The position numbers were made by a program, and so were the translations under genes. Below the pieces are notes generated by a model that made no database searches, had not been told where the DNA came from, and saw only the letters and a list, made by a program, of their open reading frames with translations. This document shows, piece by piece, positions 8,712 through 16,651 of a stretch of 64,000 bases of DNA. The first letter of the stretch is position 1. Every line of letters begins with the position of its first letter. Source of the DNA: Cytophagaceae bacterium (GTDB taxonomy: Bacteria; Bacteroidota; Bacteroidia; Cytophagales; Flexibacteraceae); contig CANGYH010000001.1 of assembly GCA_947458545.1 (NCBI GenBank), positions 1,715,800 through 1,779,799 of the forward strand. Direction: 5' to 3'.

Positions 8712-11700
8712 CTACTCTACCACCACCGTGCCGCGCGCGGTGCCAGCACGCCAGTGGTACATGCCCGCCGGCAACAGACCAACCGCTATGGGCTGGCCCG
8801 GGCGCACCAGTACCTGCAAGACCTGCCGCCCCGTGGCATCGGTGAGCGTTACCTCTGCCGCTGTGGCCAGGCCCTCCAGCACAAAGCTATGGGCAGCCGG
8901 GTTGGGCACGGCCTGCAGACGCCGGCTGGCCAGATTGTCCAGCCCCGTTACGCTTGCCGGTGCAAGCACCAAGGCATAACGGCTGCCCGTTGACTCAGGA
9001 GACAGGTTTAGGGTCTGGCCCCGGGTCAATGCGGTGGTACGGTTTAGCACCCGGTCTAGCAAGTACACCTGGCGCTGTGCCGTTTGCTCGGTAAGCCGCA
9101 GCGCCAACGTGCCTTGGCCCCGCACTTTGAGCACCACCGTATCGGCCGGGCCTAGCTCGGGCCAAGAGCCGATGGCCAGCGAGCGCCCGTCGGCAGAGAC
9201 AGCCGTCAGGGCAAGGTCTCCGCCCATCTTCTCTGCATCTTCTATTGGGTTGAAGCTGCGGCTTGCCTGGGCCGAGAAAGCCAGCAAGAGCTCGTCTGAC
9301 CCCTGGCCAGGAGCTGATAACTCGAGGCGAAGCACCTGATCGGCCTGGCCTTGGCGCAAGAAGCTGGCCTGGCCACCCAAGGCATGTGCCGCTGACACAG
9401 CCGCTGGCCGCACCGTCAGCCCGGGGCTGGCTGCCAGCGCCTTTACAAAGAAACTCTGGCCCACGGCAATCAGGCGGCTGCCGCCGTTGACGCCACCTAC
9501 ACCTGGCAGGTAGGTAGCCCAGTTTGCAATAGAGCGATTATAGGTCCACCAAGCTGGTGATAGGTTTTGGCGCTGCCAACCTGAGGCTGCCTCCCAGTCT
9601 AGTGGGCCTGCATAGGGGTTGGCTACTAGGTTCCAGCCATTGTCTGCGCTTCCTTGGGGCCAGGCGCAGTTGCTTGGGCAGTATTGCAGCGTGTAGGTGT
9701 GATCGCCCAGCTTAGGCGAACCCTGCTGCACAAACTTGCCACCTGCTGCATAGAAGGAGGGCTTGAGCCAAACGCGATAGCCACGCCCTACCGGTGCAGG
9801 GTCAGAGGCCGCCGCCCAAGAGCGCGTATAGCCGTTGTTTTGCAGCGGCAGGCGCGCAAACGGATCGTAGCTGAAGAGCGATGAGTTGGAGGCATTGCCC
9901 GCGTCAAAAGTAGAGGCCAGGTAGGTGTTGCTGGGGCTGGCCCAGCCATCCACACGCTGCCCTTCTACCATAGCACCAACAAAGGCCCAGTTGTTGAGGC
10001 CTGGCCCGGGCACAAAGCGCTCAACCGAAAGGTTCTGCGCGTTTTGCAAAGACCCTGCCGCAACCGTCTCCAGATAGGCCTGGCCAGATGCAGAAGACCG
10101 CAGCCGCAGCCGGTTGCCTTGCAGGTTAAAGGCCCCGGCCCCGCGCACGCCCAGCGAGCGCGTTACGCTTACCGTATTGTCGGTTAGCAAAACGGCTCCT
10201 TGGGCCGAGTTGATGGCCAGGGTACCAACAGCAACAGTGCCCGACACCTTGTGGCGCACGCTGCCTTGCAGCAACACCGTCCCGGCACCGTTTATGGCAC
10301 CTTGCGCCCACAGGTTGCCCGACAGCTGCAGCGTAGAGCCTGCACCGAGCGCAAGCGAGGCCTGCGGCTGCACCTGCAGGCTCCGGGCCACAAGGGTAAC
10401 CCCTGCCACAGAAGGCAGGTTGGCGCCCTGCGCAATCACCACCGAGTCTCCGGCAAGCGGCACGCCGGCAGGCGTCCAGTTGGCCGGGTTAGACCAGTCC
10501 TGAGATACATCTCCGTTCCATTGGGCAACGCACACGCCCGAGGCAGAGACTACCGCCGCAGCCGAGGCCACCGATTGGCAACCGTTGCCATCCGTCACGC
10601 GGACGGTATAGCTGCCAACCCCAGCATTGATGGCCCGCGTAGTGGCGCCACCCGGGCTCCAGGTGTAGGCGGCAAAGCCGGCGGGGGCTTCAAGACGCGT
10701 CTGGTCTCCGGTGCATACGGCCGTCGGCCCGTCGAAGGTGATCGCAGGCTGGGCAGGCAGCGTATCAACCGCCACCACCAAGGCATTGCTTACGGCAGAC
10801 GTACAAGCTGCAACCGTAGAGCGTATCTGTAGTGTATAGCTGCCCGCCGTGCTTACGGTGATGTTTTGCGTGGTGGCACCCGTGCTCCACAGGTAAGCCT
10901 CGTTGGCACTCAGGGCCGGGCCCTGCAACTGCACCGAGCCCCCGGCGCAGAAGGTCGTCGGGCCTGCGGCGGTGATGGTGGGGGCGGCAAACGTTGGGCA
11001 TACCACCGTAAAGGCTATGCGGTTGATGCTGCTTACAGGCGCAATGGCCTCCACATACTGGGCACCAAGCACAGCGCTCGCAGGTACGTTCACCAGGATC
11101 TGCGCAGCCGTGGCAGAGGTAACCGTGGCCACCGCGGTGCCAAAGCGCACCTGGGTGATGCCCGCAAGGTTCTGGCCCGTAAGCGTAACCGTTGTGCCAG
11201 CACCGCCGGTAGCAGGTGAGATGCCCGTAAAGTATGGTACAGCCGAGCTGGCAAAGAGCCGGGCTATGAAGTTGCGGCCCGTACCGTTGTAGGAGGTAAA
11301 ATTGCCGCCCACCAGCACCTTGCCGTCGGGCTGTTGGGCGAGGGTCCAAACTGTATTATTAAACCCGGTGCCGACGCTAAAGCCGGCATCCAGGCCGCCA
11401 TCGGCATTCAGGCGGCAGATGCGGTTAACGGCTATGCCGTTATATGTGGTAAAAATGCCCCCCACCAGCACCTTGCCGTCTGGCTGTAGGGCAAGCGTAA
11501 GAACTGTATTATTAAACCCGGTGCCGATGCCAAAGCCGGCATCCAGGCTGCCGTCGGCATTCAGGCGGCAGATACGGACTCTGCTCGTGCCATTGTAGCT
11601 GGTGAAGTTGCCGCACACCAGCACCTTGCCGTCTGGCTGTAGGGCAAGCGTAAAAACTGTAAAGTTAAACCCGGTACCCACGCTAAAGCTGGCATCCAGG

Positions 11701-12260
11701 CCGCCATCGGCATTCAGGCGGCAGATACGGTTAACGGCCGTGCCGTTGTAGCTGGTAAATTCGCCCCCCATCAGTACCTTACCATCCGGTTGTAGGGCAA
11801 GCGTATAAACTGTATTATTAAACCCGGTGCCAGCGCCAAAGCCGGCATCCAGACTGCCGTCGGCATTCAGGCGGCAGATACGGTTAACGGCCGTGCCGTT
11901 ATATGTGGTAAAAAAGCCCCCCACCAGCACCTTGCCGTCTGGCTGTAGGGCAAGTATATTAACTGCATTATTAAACCCGGTGCCAGCGCTAAAGCTGGCA
12001 TCCAGGCTGCCGTCGGCATTCAGGCGGCAGATGCGGTTAACGGCTATGCCGTTGTAGCTGGTGAAGTTGCCGCCCACCAGCACCTTGCCGTCTGGCTGCA
12101 AGGCAAATGCCAAGGCTGAGCCATTAAACCCGGTGCCAGTCTGCGGAAAGCAAGTGTCTAGCGTGCCGCCCGGCTGGGGTGTGGGCATGGGGCACTGTGC
12201 AGACACAACGCGAGCCATCAGGCTAAGAACCAGTACAAAAAATAGACGAAGTCGTAGCAT
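8712..12260 (-). CDS. Secreted delta-60 repeat protein with T9SS type A sorting domain
   Basis: The 1182-residue protein starts with a signal peptide (LRLFFVLVLSLM, cleavage near VVSAQ). It is followed by delta-60 repeats of exactly 51 residues (core ALQPDGKVLVGGNFTSYNG), an IPT/TIG-like domain (TGISPATGGAGTTVTLTG), two Ig-like segments with YLWSTGATT and YTWSPGGATT, and a long beta-rich region beginning WNGDVSQDWSNPANW. The last about 75 residues (AVPNPAAHSFVLEGL to the final TVVVE) are a T9SS C-terminal domain. It is probably exported by T9SS and anchored to or released from the cell surface. I start at the ATG at 12260; longer frames would precede the signal peptide. Its function is unknown, but adhesin-like roles are common for this layout. 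Confidence 0.9.
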   Translation of the reverse strand: MLRLRLFFVLVLSLMARVVSAQCPMPTPQPGGTLDTCFPQTGTGFNGSALAFALQPDGKVLVGGNFTSYNGIAVNRICRLNADGSLDASFSAGTGFNNAVNILALQPDGKVLVGGFFTTYNGTAVNRICRLNADGSLDAGFGAGTGFNNTVYTLALQPDGKVLMGGEFTSYNGTAVNRICRLNADGGLDASFSVGTGFNFTVFTLALQPDGKVLVCGNFTSYNGTSRVRICRLNADGSLDAGFGIGTGFNNTVLTLALQPDGKVLVGGIFTTYNGIAVNRICRLNADGGLDAGFSVGTGFNNTVWTLAQQPDGKVLVGGNFTSYNGTGRNFIARLFASSAVPYFTGISPATGGAGTTVTLTGQNLAGITQVRFGTAVATVTSATAAQILVNVPASAVLGAQYVEAIAPVSSINRIAFTVVCPTFAAPTITAAGPTTFCAGGSVQLQGPALSANEAYLWSTGATTQNITVSTAGSYTLQIRSTVAACTSAVSNALVVAVDTLPAQPAITFDGPTAVCTGDQTRLEAPAGFAAYTWSPGGATTRAINAGVGSYTVRVTDGNGCQSVASAAAVVSASGVCVAQWNGDVSQDWSNPANWTPAGVPLAGDSVVIAQGANLPSVAGVTLVARSLQVQPQASLALGAGSTLQLSGNLWAQGAINGAGTVLLQGSVRHKVSGTVAVGTLAINSAQGAVLLTDNTVSVTRSLGVRGAGAFNLQGNRLRLRSSASGQAYLETVAAGSLQNAQNLSVERFVPGPGLNNWAFVGAMVEGQRVDGWASPSNTYLASTFDAGNASNSSLFSYDPFARLPLQNNGYTRSWAAASDPAPVGRGYRVWLKPSFYAAGGKFVQQGSPKLGDHTYTLQYCPSNCAWPQGSADNGWNLVANPYAGPLDWEAASGWQRQNLSPAWWTYNRSIANWATYLPGVGGVNGGSRLIAVGQSFFVKALAASPGLTVRPAAVSAAHALGGQASFLRQGQADQVLRLELSAPGQGSDELLLAFSAQASRSFNPIEDAEKMGGDLALTAVSADGRSLAIGSWPELGPADTVVLKVRGQGTLALRLTEQTAQRQVYLLDRVLNRTTALTRGQTLNLSPESTGSRYALVLAPASVTGLDNLASRRLQAVPNPAAHSFVLEGLATAAEVTLTDATGRQVLQVLVRPGQPIAVGLLPAGMYHWRAGTARGTVVVE
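11285..12130 (-). repeat. Tandem 153-bp repeats coding for delta-60 units
   Basis: The marker string CACCAGCACCTTGCCGTC or a close variant recurs on the plus strand at 11310, 11463, 11616, 11769, 11922 and 12075, exactly 153 bp apart each time. Each unit encodes 51 residues. Copies differ by scattered substitutions such as SYNG/TYNG and SAG/GIG. Confidence 0.93.
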
Positions 12261-12618
12261 ACCAAACACGGATATCGTTTTGCTGAGGTGGGGCATTGAG
12301 CGTCTCAAAAGGCAGTGGTCGCACAAATGGGTCCCCAAATCTAAATTTTGGCAATCATTTTTCCAGTTTTTGTAAAAAAGTTTCTTTTTCTGAGACAAAG
12401 AAAAGTCTGCAGCTCACCCCTTTTATCGGGCCAGTTTGGCTGTGCTACCAAGGCAGCTCATTGCCCCCCACATGTCTAAATCGCTTGGCTCCTAGGCCAA
12501 ACTACCAGCAAGGCACGGAGCCCCCGTACCGCACCCGCACCTGCCCTATGCTTCCCTTATAGATCGGCCCCAAGCACTTTGGCTGTGCCCAACGCTTGCA
12601 ACCCGCACAAGCGCCCCA
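12261..12618. other. Intergenic stretch upstream of the delta-60 gene
   Basis: No convincing gene is visible here. On the minus strand TAGATTTG (12336-12343) matches the TAnnTTTG promoter consensus and would give the delta-60 gene a leader of about 70 nt. No good -33 element accompanies it. The rest has no recognisable RNA or repeat. Confidence 0.45.
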
Positions 12619-12654
12619 CAAAAAAGCCCCCAGCACACAGCCAGGGGCTTTTTT
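12619..12654. terminator. Bidirectional terminator after tRNA-Arg
   Basis: AAAAAAGCCCC and GGGGCTTTTTT are perfectly complementary around a 13-nt loop. This gives a T-run on both strands. It ends the tRNA-Arg transcript on the minus strand. Confidence 0.88.
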
Positions 12655-12656
12655 AG

Positions 12657-12728
12657 TGGTCCGACCAGGAATCGAACCTGGATCTAATGCTCCGGAGGCA
12701 TTCGTAGTATCCGTTCTACTATCGGACC
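12657..12728 (-). tRNA. tRNA-Arg (anticodon CCG)
   Basis: The minus strand folds as a cloverleaf: acceptor GGTCCGA with TCGGACC, D stem GTAG with CTAC, anticodon stem AATGC with GCATT around CTCCGGA (anticodon CCG, reads CGG), and T stem CCAGG with CCTGG around TTCGATT. Discriminator is A, and CCA is not encoded. Confidence 0.95.
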
Positions 12729-12736
12729 CGGGGGCG

Positions 12737-12744
12737 CAAAGATA
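12737..12744 (-). promoter_or_regulatory. Promoter of tRNA-Arg
   Basis: TATCTTTG on the minus strand matches TAnnTTTG. A TTTTG (plus-strand CAAAA from 12766) lies 21 bp upstream, a good -33/-7 spacing for Bacteroidota. The box is 8 nt before the tRNA 5' end. Confidence 0.75.
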
Positions 12745-12783
12745 GCGCCTGCCTGGCCCCAGGTACAAAAGCAGGGCCGGGCA

Positions 12784-13623
12784 CTAGCGCACAACCAGGC
12801 GGCGGGCCACCACCTTATCTCCGGCCGTAAGGCGGAGGATGTACGTACCCGCGGCAGGGCGGCTATCAAACGCCCAGCGCAGGGTTTGGTTGCCGGCCTC
12901 GGCAAAGAAGGTGCGCTGCTGGGCCAGCAGGCCATCAGTTGTGTAGAGCTGTGCTTGTACCGGACTGCCCTGCGCCAGATGCAGGCCAACATGTACGGCA
13001 TCTGCACAAGGATTGGGGAAGATGCGCACCGACGACGACGCCAGCACATGCCTGGCTATGGCTGTGGTATTCTGCGGCAAGGCCAGCCGCCCCCGGTAGA
13101 TCAGGTCTCCCCCATCAGAGCTGCCGTTGGCGTTGCTGGCCATACCGGTGGCATAAAAGAAGGCACTGCTGGTATCTGTCAGTTGTGCCGGTGCCAGCCA
13201 GGCAAAGTCCCAACTGGTGGCCTGCGAGCCGCTGCTCGTTTGGCTGATGTAGGTACGCTGCCCGGCAGTGCTCAGGCGCGTGCCCGTAGCATCCGTACGC
13301 TCGATGCTGCCGTACGATTGGTTGGCGTTGTTGAGCACCGTAAGCTGAAAACCATTGCGCCGTGTGGCCGCGCTAAACAACTCTACCCGCATAGGGATAC
13401 GCTCTCCCGCCCGGTACGAGGCAATACTGCCCACCGTAGAGATCTGAAAACGCGCGGCATCCGTGCGCACCTGGCCGCCGTGGCAGCGGGCGCAGGTATT
13501 GTCGCCGGGGGCACCGGTATTGCCGTTGGGCGGGCCGCTGCTGTTGCTGGTGCTGACGTGGGGCAAGGCGAAAACCAGCGCGCCTGCCACCAGCGAGGCA
13601 CCTAAGAGTCGAAATACGTTCAT
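12784..13623 (-). CDS. Choice-of-anchor V (reelin-like) protein with CxxCH and T9SS sorting domain
   Basis: The 279-residue protein has a signal peptide (LLGASLVAGALVFALP), then GPPNGNTGAPGDNTCARCHGG, in which CARCH is a possible c-type haem site typical of this family. A reelin-like beta domain spans about 60-190. The end (VRIFPNPCADAVHV to RRLVVR) is a T9SS type A sorting domain. The protein should be exported across the outer membrane. Its partner and redox role are unknown. The ATG at 13623 was chosen because the signal peptide begins there; TATCTTTG at 13709-13716 on the minus strand is a possible promoter about 85 nt upstream. Confidence 0.86.
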   Translation of the reverse strand: MNVFRLLGASLVAGALVFALPHVSTSNSSGPPNGNTGAPGDNTCARCHGGQVRTDAARFQISTVGSIASYRAGERIPMRVELFSAATRRNGFQLTVLNNANQSYGSIERTDATGTRLSTAGQRTYISQTSSGSQATSWDFAWLAPAQLTDTSSAFFYATGMASNANGSSDGGDLIYRGRLALPQNTTAIARHVLASSSVRIFPNPCADAVHVGLHLAQGSPVQAQLYTTDGLLAQQRTFFAEAGNQTLRWAFDSRPAAGTYILRLTAGDKVVARRLVVR

Positions 13624-13739
13624 AGTCGAGTGGGCTTGGAGGGAGCTATGTGTCTTTGGAAGATAAAGCAGATTTAGCCTCAAAAGTTTTGCCAACGCTG
13701 CCGCCGGCCAAAGATAGTTGGGCCAGGGCTGCCCCTGTG

Positions 13740-15389
13740 TTATCCTGCAAGGTATGCGTGGACGAACTTGATGGCCATGGCACCCTCGCCCACGGCCGAG
13801 GCCACCCTGTTCAAGGCCCCGGCGCGCACGTCGCCGGCCGCAAAGACGCCGGGCGCGCAAGTCTCCAGCAAAAAGGGCGGGCGTTGTTTAAGGGGCCATG
13901 CCTGCGGGATGTGAGCCAGGTCTGGCCCGGTAATCAGGTAGCCCTTGCCATCCTTCTGCACGTTGAGGCCGATCCAGTCTGTAACAGGCCGAGTGCCTAT
14001 GAAGATGAACAAGGCCGCTGCGGGCACTACCTCTGACGCACCTGTGGTGACGTTGCGGATGCAGAGGCGCTCAAGCCGCTCGTCGCCTTGTGCGGCGGCT
14101 ACCACGCAGCAGGGCCGTACTTCGATGTTGGGCTCGGAAGCAATCTGGTCTATGAGATACTGGCTCATGCTCGGGGCCAGGCCGTCAGGGTTGCGCACGA
14201 GCACCACCACCTTGGCTGCAAAGCGCGAGAGGTACATGGCGCATTGCCCGGCAGAGTTGCCGCCGCCCACCACAAACACGTCTGCCCCGGCGCAGGCCTG
14301 GGCTTCGGTATTGGCGGCTCCGTAATAGACGCCTGCCCCGTTAAAACGGTCTAGCCCGTCGGCCTCCAGCTTGCGGTACTCCACCCCGGTGGACAAAATC
14401 AGCGCCCTTGCGCGGATGATGCGCCCGTCGGGCGTGCGAAGCACCTTGTAGGCCCCTTCTTGGGCAATGGCCTCTACCTCGATGGGTGCCATAAACTCGG
14501 CCCCAAGGCGCTTGGCCTGGGTGATGGCGCGGCGGCTAAGCTCTTGGCCAGAGATGCCTTGGGGGAACCCCAGGTAGTTCTCGATGCGGCTGCTGGTGCC
14601 TGCCTGCCCGCCCGGTGCGCGCTTGTCTAGCAAGATGGTGCGAAGGCCCTCGCTGGCCCCATAGACGGCGGCAGCCAGCCCGGCAGGCCCAGCCCCTACG
14701 ATGGCTACGTCGTAAGGGCGCTCGCACTCGGCATCCGTCAGCCCCAGGGCCTCAGCTACCACGGCAGGGGTAGCTTGCCGCAGAGGCGGGGCATCGTCGG
14801 TAAGCAGAGCGGGCAGGTCTGCCCCCTGCAAACCGGTTTGGCTCAGCAGGTGCAGGCCTGCCGGGCCGTCTGCCTCCACAAAGCGGTAAGGGATCAGGTT
14901 GCCCGCCAAAAAGTCTTTGAGGGCGTGGGTCTGTGGGCTCCACTGGAACCCCAGCAGCCGGGTGCCGGTCTGCTCTGCCTGGGCCAGGGCCTGGTAGTCG
15001 TCCAGCAGCTCATCCAGCACGGGGTAGAGGCGCTCTTCGGCAGGCTCCCAGGGCTTGGTCAGGTAGTAGTGCACCTTGGCACTGTTGATGGCCCTGATGG
15101 CGGCCTCAGTGTCGGCGTAGGCTGTCAGCAACACACGGCGCGCATTGGGCCAGGTGTCTCGCACATGCCCCAGCAGGCTTACGCCGTCGCCGTCGGGCAT
15201 GCGCTGGTCTGCCAATACCAAGGCCAGGGCAGCATGCTCGGCGGCCATGTCTGCCAGTAGCTGCCGGGCTGCGGTGGCACCATCGGCCTCAAGCACCTCG
15301 TAGCGGGGGCCATAGTGGCGGCGCATCTCCAGGCAGATGGCCCGCAGCACCTGAGGGTCGTCATCTACCAGCAGCAAGATGGGTTTCAT
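13740..15389 (-). CDS. Response regulator receiver fused to thioredoxin reductase-like flavoprotein
   Basis: The 549-residue protein starts with a receiver domain: LLLVDDDPQ, phosphoacceptor Asp61 in LADQRMPDGDG, and the conserved Lys in YYLTKPW. A short linker with GFQWSPQTHALKDFL follows. From about residue 225 comes a thioredoxin-reductase-like fold with FAD motif AIVGAGPAGLAAAVYG, NADPH motif VVGGGNSAGQCAMYL, and the C-terminal FAAGDVRAGALNRVASAVGEG. The CxxC redox pair of true thioredoxin reductases is absent; the equivalent stretch reads NTEAQACAGAD. Electrons therefore probably pass from NAD(P)H to another acceptor, under phosphorylation control. The architecture is known but poorly characterised. 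I start at 15389 (MKPILLLVDD). Confidence 0.9.
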   Translation of the reverse strand: MKPILLLVDDDPQVLRAICLEMRRHYGPRYEVLEADGATAARQLLADMAAEHAALALVLADQRMPDGDGVSLLGHVRDTWPNARRVLLTAYADTEAAIRAINSAKVHYYLTKPWEPAEERLYPVLDELLDDYQALAQAEQTGTRLLGFQWSPQTHALKDFLAGNLIPYRFVEADGPAGLHLLSQTGLQGADLPALLTDDAPPLRQATPAVVAEALGLTDAECERPYDVAIVGAGPAGLAAAVYGASEGLRTILLDKRAPGGQAGTSSRIENYLGFPQGISGQELSRRAITQAKRLGAEFMAPIEVEAIAQEGAYKVLRTPDGRIIRARALILSTGVEYRKLEADGLDRFNGAGVYYGAANTEAQACAGADVFVVGGGNSAGQCAMYLSRFAAKVVVLVRNPDGLAPSMSQYLIDQIASEPNIEVRPCCVVAAAQGDERLERLCIRNVTTGASEVVPAAALFIFIGTRPVTDWIGLNVQKDGKGYLITGPDLAHIPQAWPLKQRPPFLLETCAPGVFAAGDVRAGALNRVASAVGEGAMAIKFVHAYLAG

Positions 15390-15458
15390 GGCAGCAGAGC
15401 CCCCTTCTGCCAAGGCAGAGGCAGCCGTGCCCACCAGCAAGGCAGGCAGTGGGCGGGC

Positions 15459-16583
15459 TTACTCTACGGCGGCTGCTTTTTTGCCGGGGGCGGGCGTAAA
15501 GTCTCCTTTCACGCTTAAAGACACCACCGGGTTGGCAGGGTCTGCCGTAAAGAGCGAAATGGCCTTGGCCGTGGGCCCCAGATACCCGTTGGCATCGAAG
15601 TGGACGTACAGCTCGGCCGTGCCGCCGGGGGCAATCTTCTGGCTTGTAAACTCGATGCGCAGGCAGCGGCAACCGGGCTTGGCGGCGTAGAGGGCCAGTG
15701 GCTTGGCACCCGTGTTGCGCAGCACAAACTTGCGGGTATAGACCTGGGCCGTAAAGCAGCGTCCAAAGTCTAGCTCGGTGCGGTCTAAAGTTAGTCGCGG
15801 GGCCTGGGCGGCTTGCTCGGGCGTAAGGGCCTGGGCGGGCGTTTGCAGGTTCACTGTTACAAACGCCTCTGAGCGGCGCTCGGGGCTAAGGCCAGTCGTT
15901 TTGAGGCGGATCGGATCTGTGACGTAGCCCCAGTCTTTGCGGGCCTTGCCGTTATAGCGGATGCTGAGCGTACCTCTGCCCATAGGCGGTAGGGGGCCAG
16001 GCAGTTTTACCTTCATCCACGGGCCGGTAGGCTCTGCCAGGGCCAGGCCCACGGTTTGGCTGCCCATGTTAACGACCTCGAAGCTGGCCTCGGCCTTGCC
16101 GCCCAGGGGCGAGACGTCGCCCAGGTTCAAATACCGGCTTATGATGCGCAGGCCCCCGCCAAGCGTATCGGGGTACTGGTCCTCCGGGCTCAAAGGCTTG
16201 GGGGTAACCTGCCCGCTGATGAGCAGCCGGGTGGCGCTGGGCTGCCCGTCGGTCTGCACGGTAACGTCTTTTTTGAAGGGCCCCGGGCGCCCGGCCGGGT
16301 GGTACACCACATCTACGTAGCCCGAGTCTTGCGGGGCAATTGGTGCCTTACTGTAGTCTGGCGAAGTGCAGCCGCAGCTGGCATTGGCCGCCAGCAGTTT
16401 GAGGGGGAGGGTGCCCGTGTTGTACACCACAAAGCGGTGGCGCAGGTCTCCGCCTTCTTCTTTAACGGTGCCAAAGTGGTGCTCCGTATGGCCGAAGCGG
16501 TAGGTGCTGCCCTGGCCCCAGGCCAGGCAGGGCAGCAGGGCGGCCAAGGCTATGGCTAGCCTTTCAGTGCAGACGAGACTCAT
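15459..16583 (-). CDS. DUF1573 domain secreted protein
   Basis: The 374-residue protein has a signal peptide (AIALAALLPCLAWGQ) and at least two DUF1573-type Ig-like domains. The first carries HRFVVYNTGTLPLKL and NASCGCTSPDYS; the last carries RKFVLRNTGAKPLAL and KPGCRCLRIEF. The Cys-x-Cys motifs are typical. DUF1573 proteins are abundant in Bacteroidota and presumed periplasmic or surface-exposed, with unknown function. The gene lies between the TonB receptor and the response-regulator flavoprotein on the same strand, with gaps of about 70 bp. GAACTTTG, one base off the -7 consensus, ends 5 nt before the ATG at 16583. Confidence 0.88.
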   Translation of the reverse strand: MSLVCTERLAIALAALLPCLAWGQGSTYRFGHTEHHFGTVKEEGGDLRHRFVVYNTGTLPLKLLAANASCGCTSPDYSKAPIAPQDSGYVDVVYHPAGRPGPFKKDVTVQTDGQPSATRLLISGQVTPKPLSPEDQYPDTLGGGLRIISRYLNLGDVSPLGGKAEASFEVVNMGSQTVGLALAEPTGPWMKVKLPGPLPPMGRGTLSIRYNGKARKDWGYVTDPIRLKTTGLSPERRSEAFVTVNLQTPAQALTPEQAAQAPRLTLDRTELDFGRCFTAQVYTRKFVLRNTGAKPLALYAAKPGCRCLRIEFTSQKIAPGGTAELYVHFDANGYLGPTAKAISLFTADPANPVVSLSVKGDFTPAPGKKAAAVE

Positions 16584-16651
16584 AACCGCAAAGTTCGGTA
16601 CAGAAATGCGAGTTAAGCGTGAAGAGTTGAGCGTTGCAAGGGCCTGCCCAC

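Noticed and set aside
11285..12130. CRISPR-like array because of regularly spaced repeats
   Set aside because: Units are 153 bp, in frame and encode delta-60 repeats.
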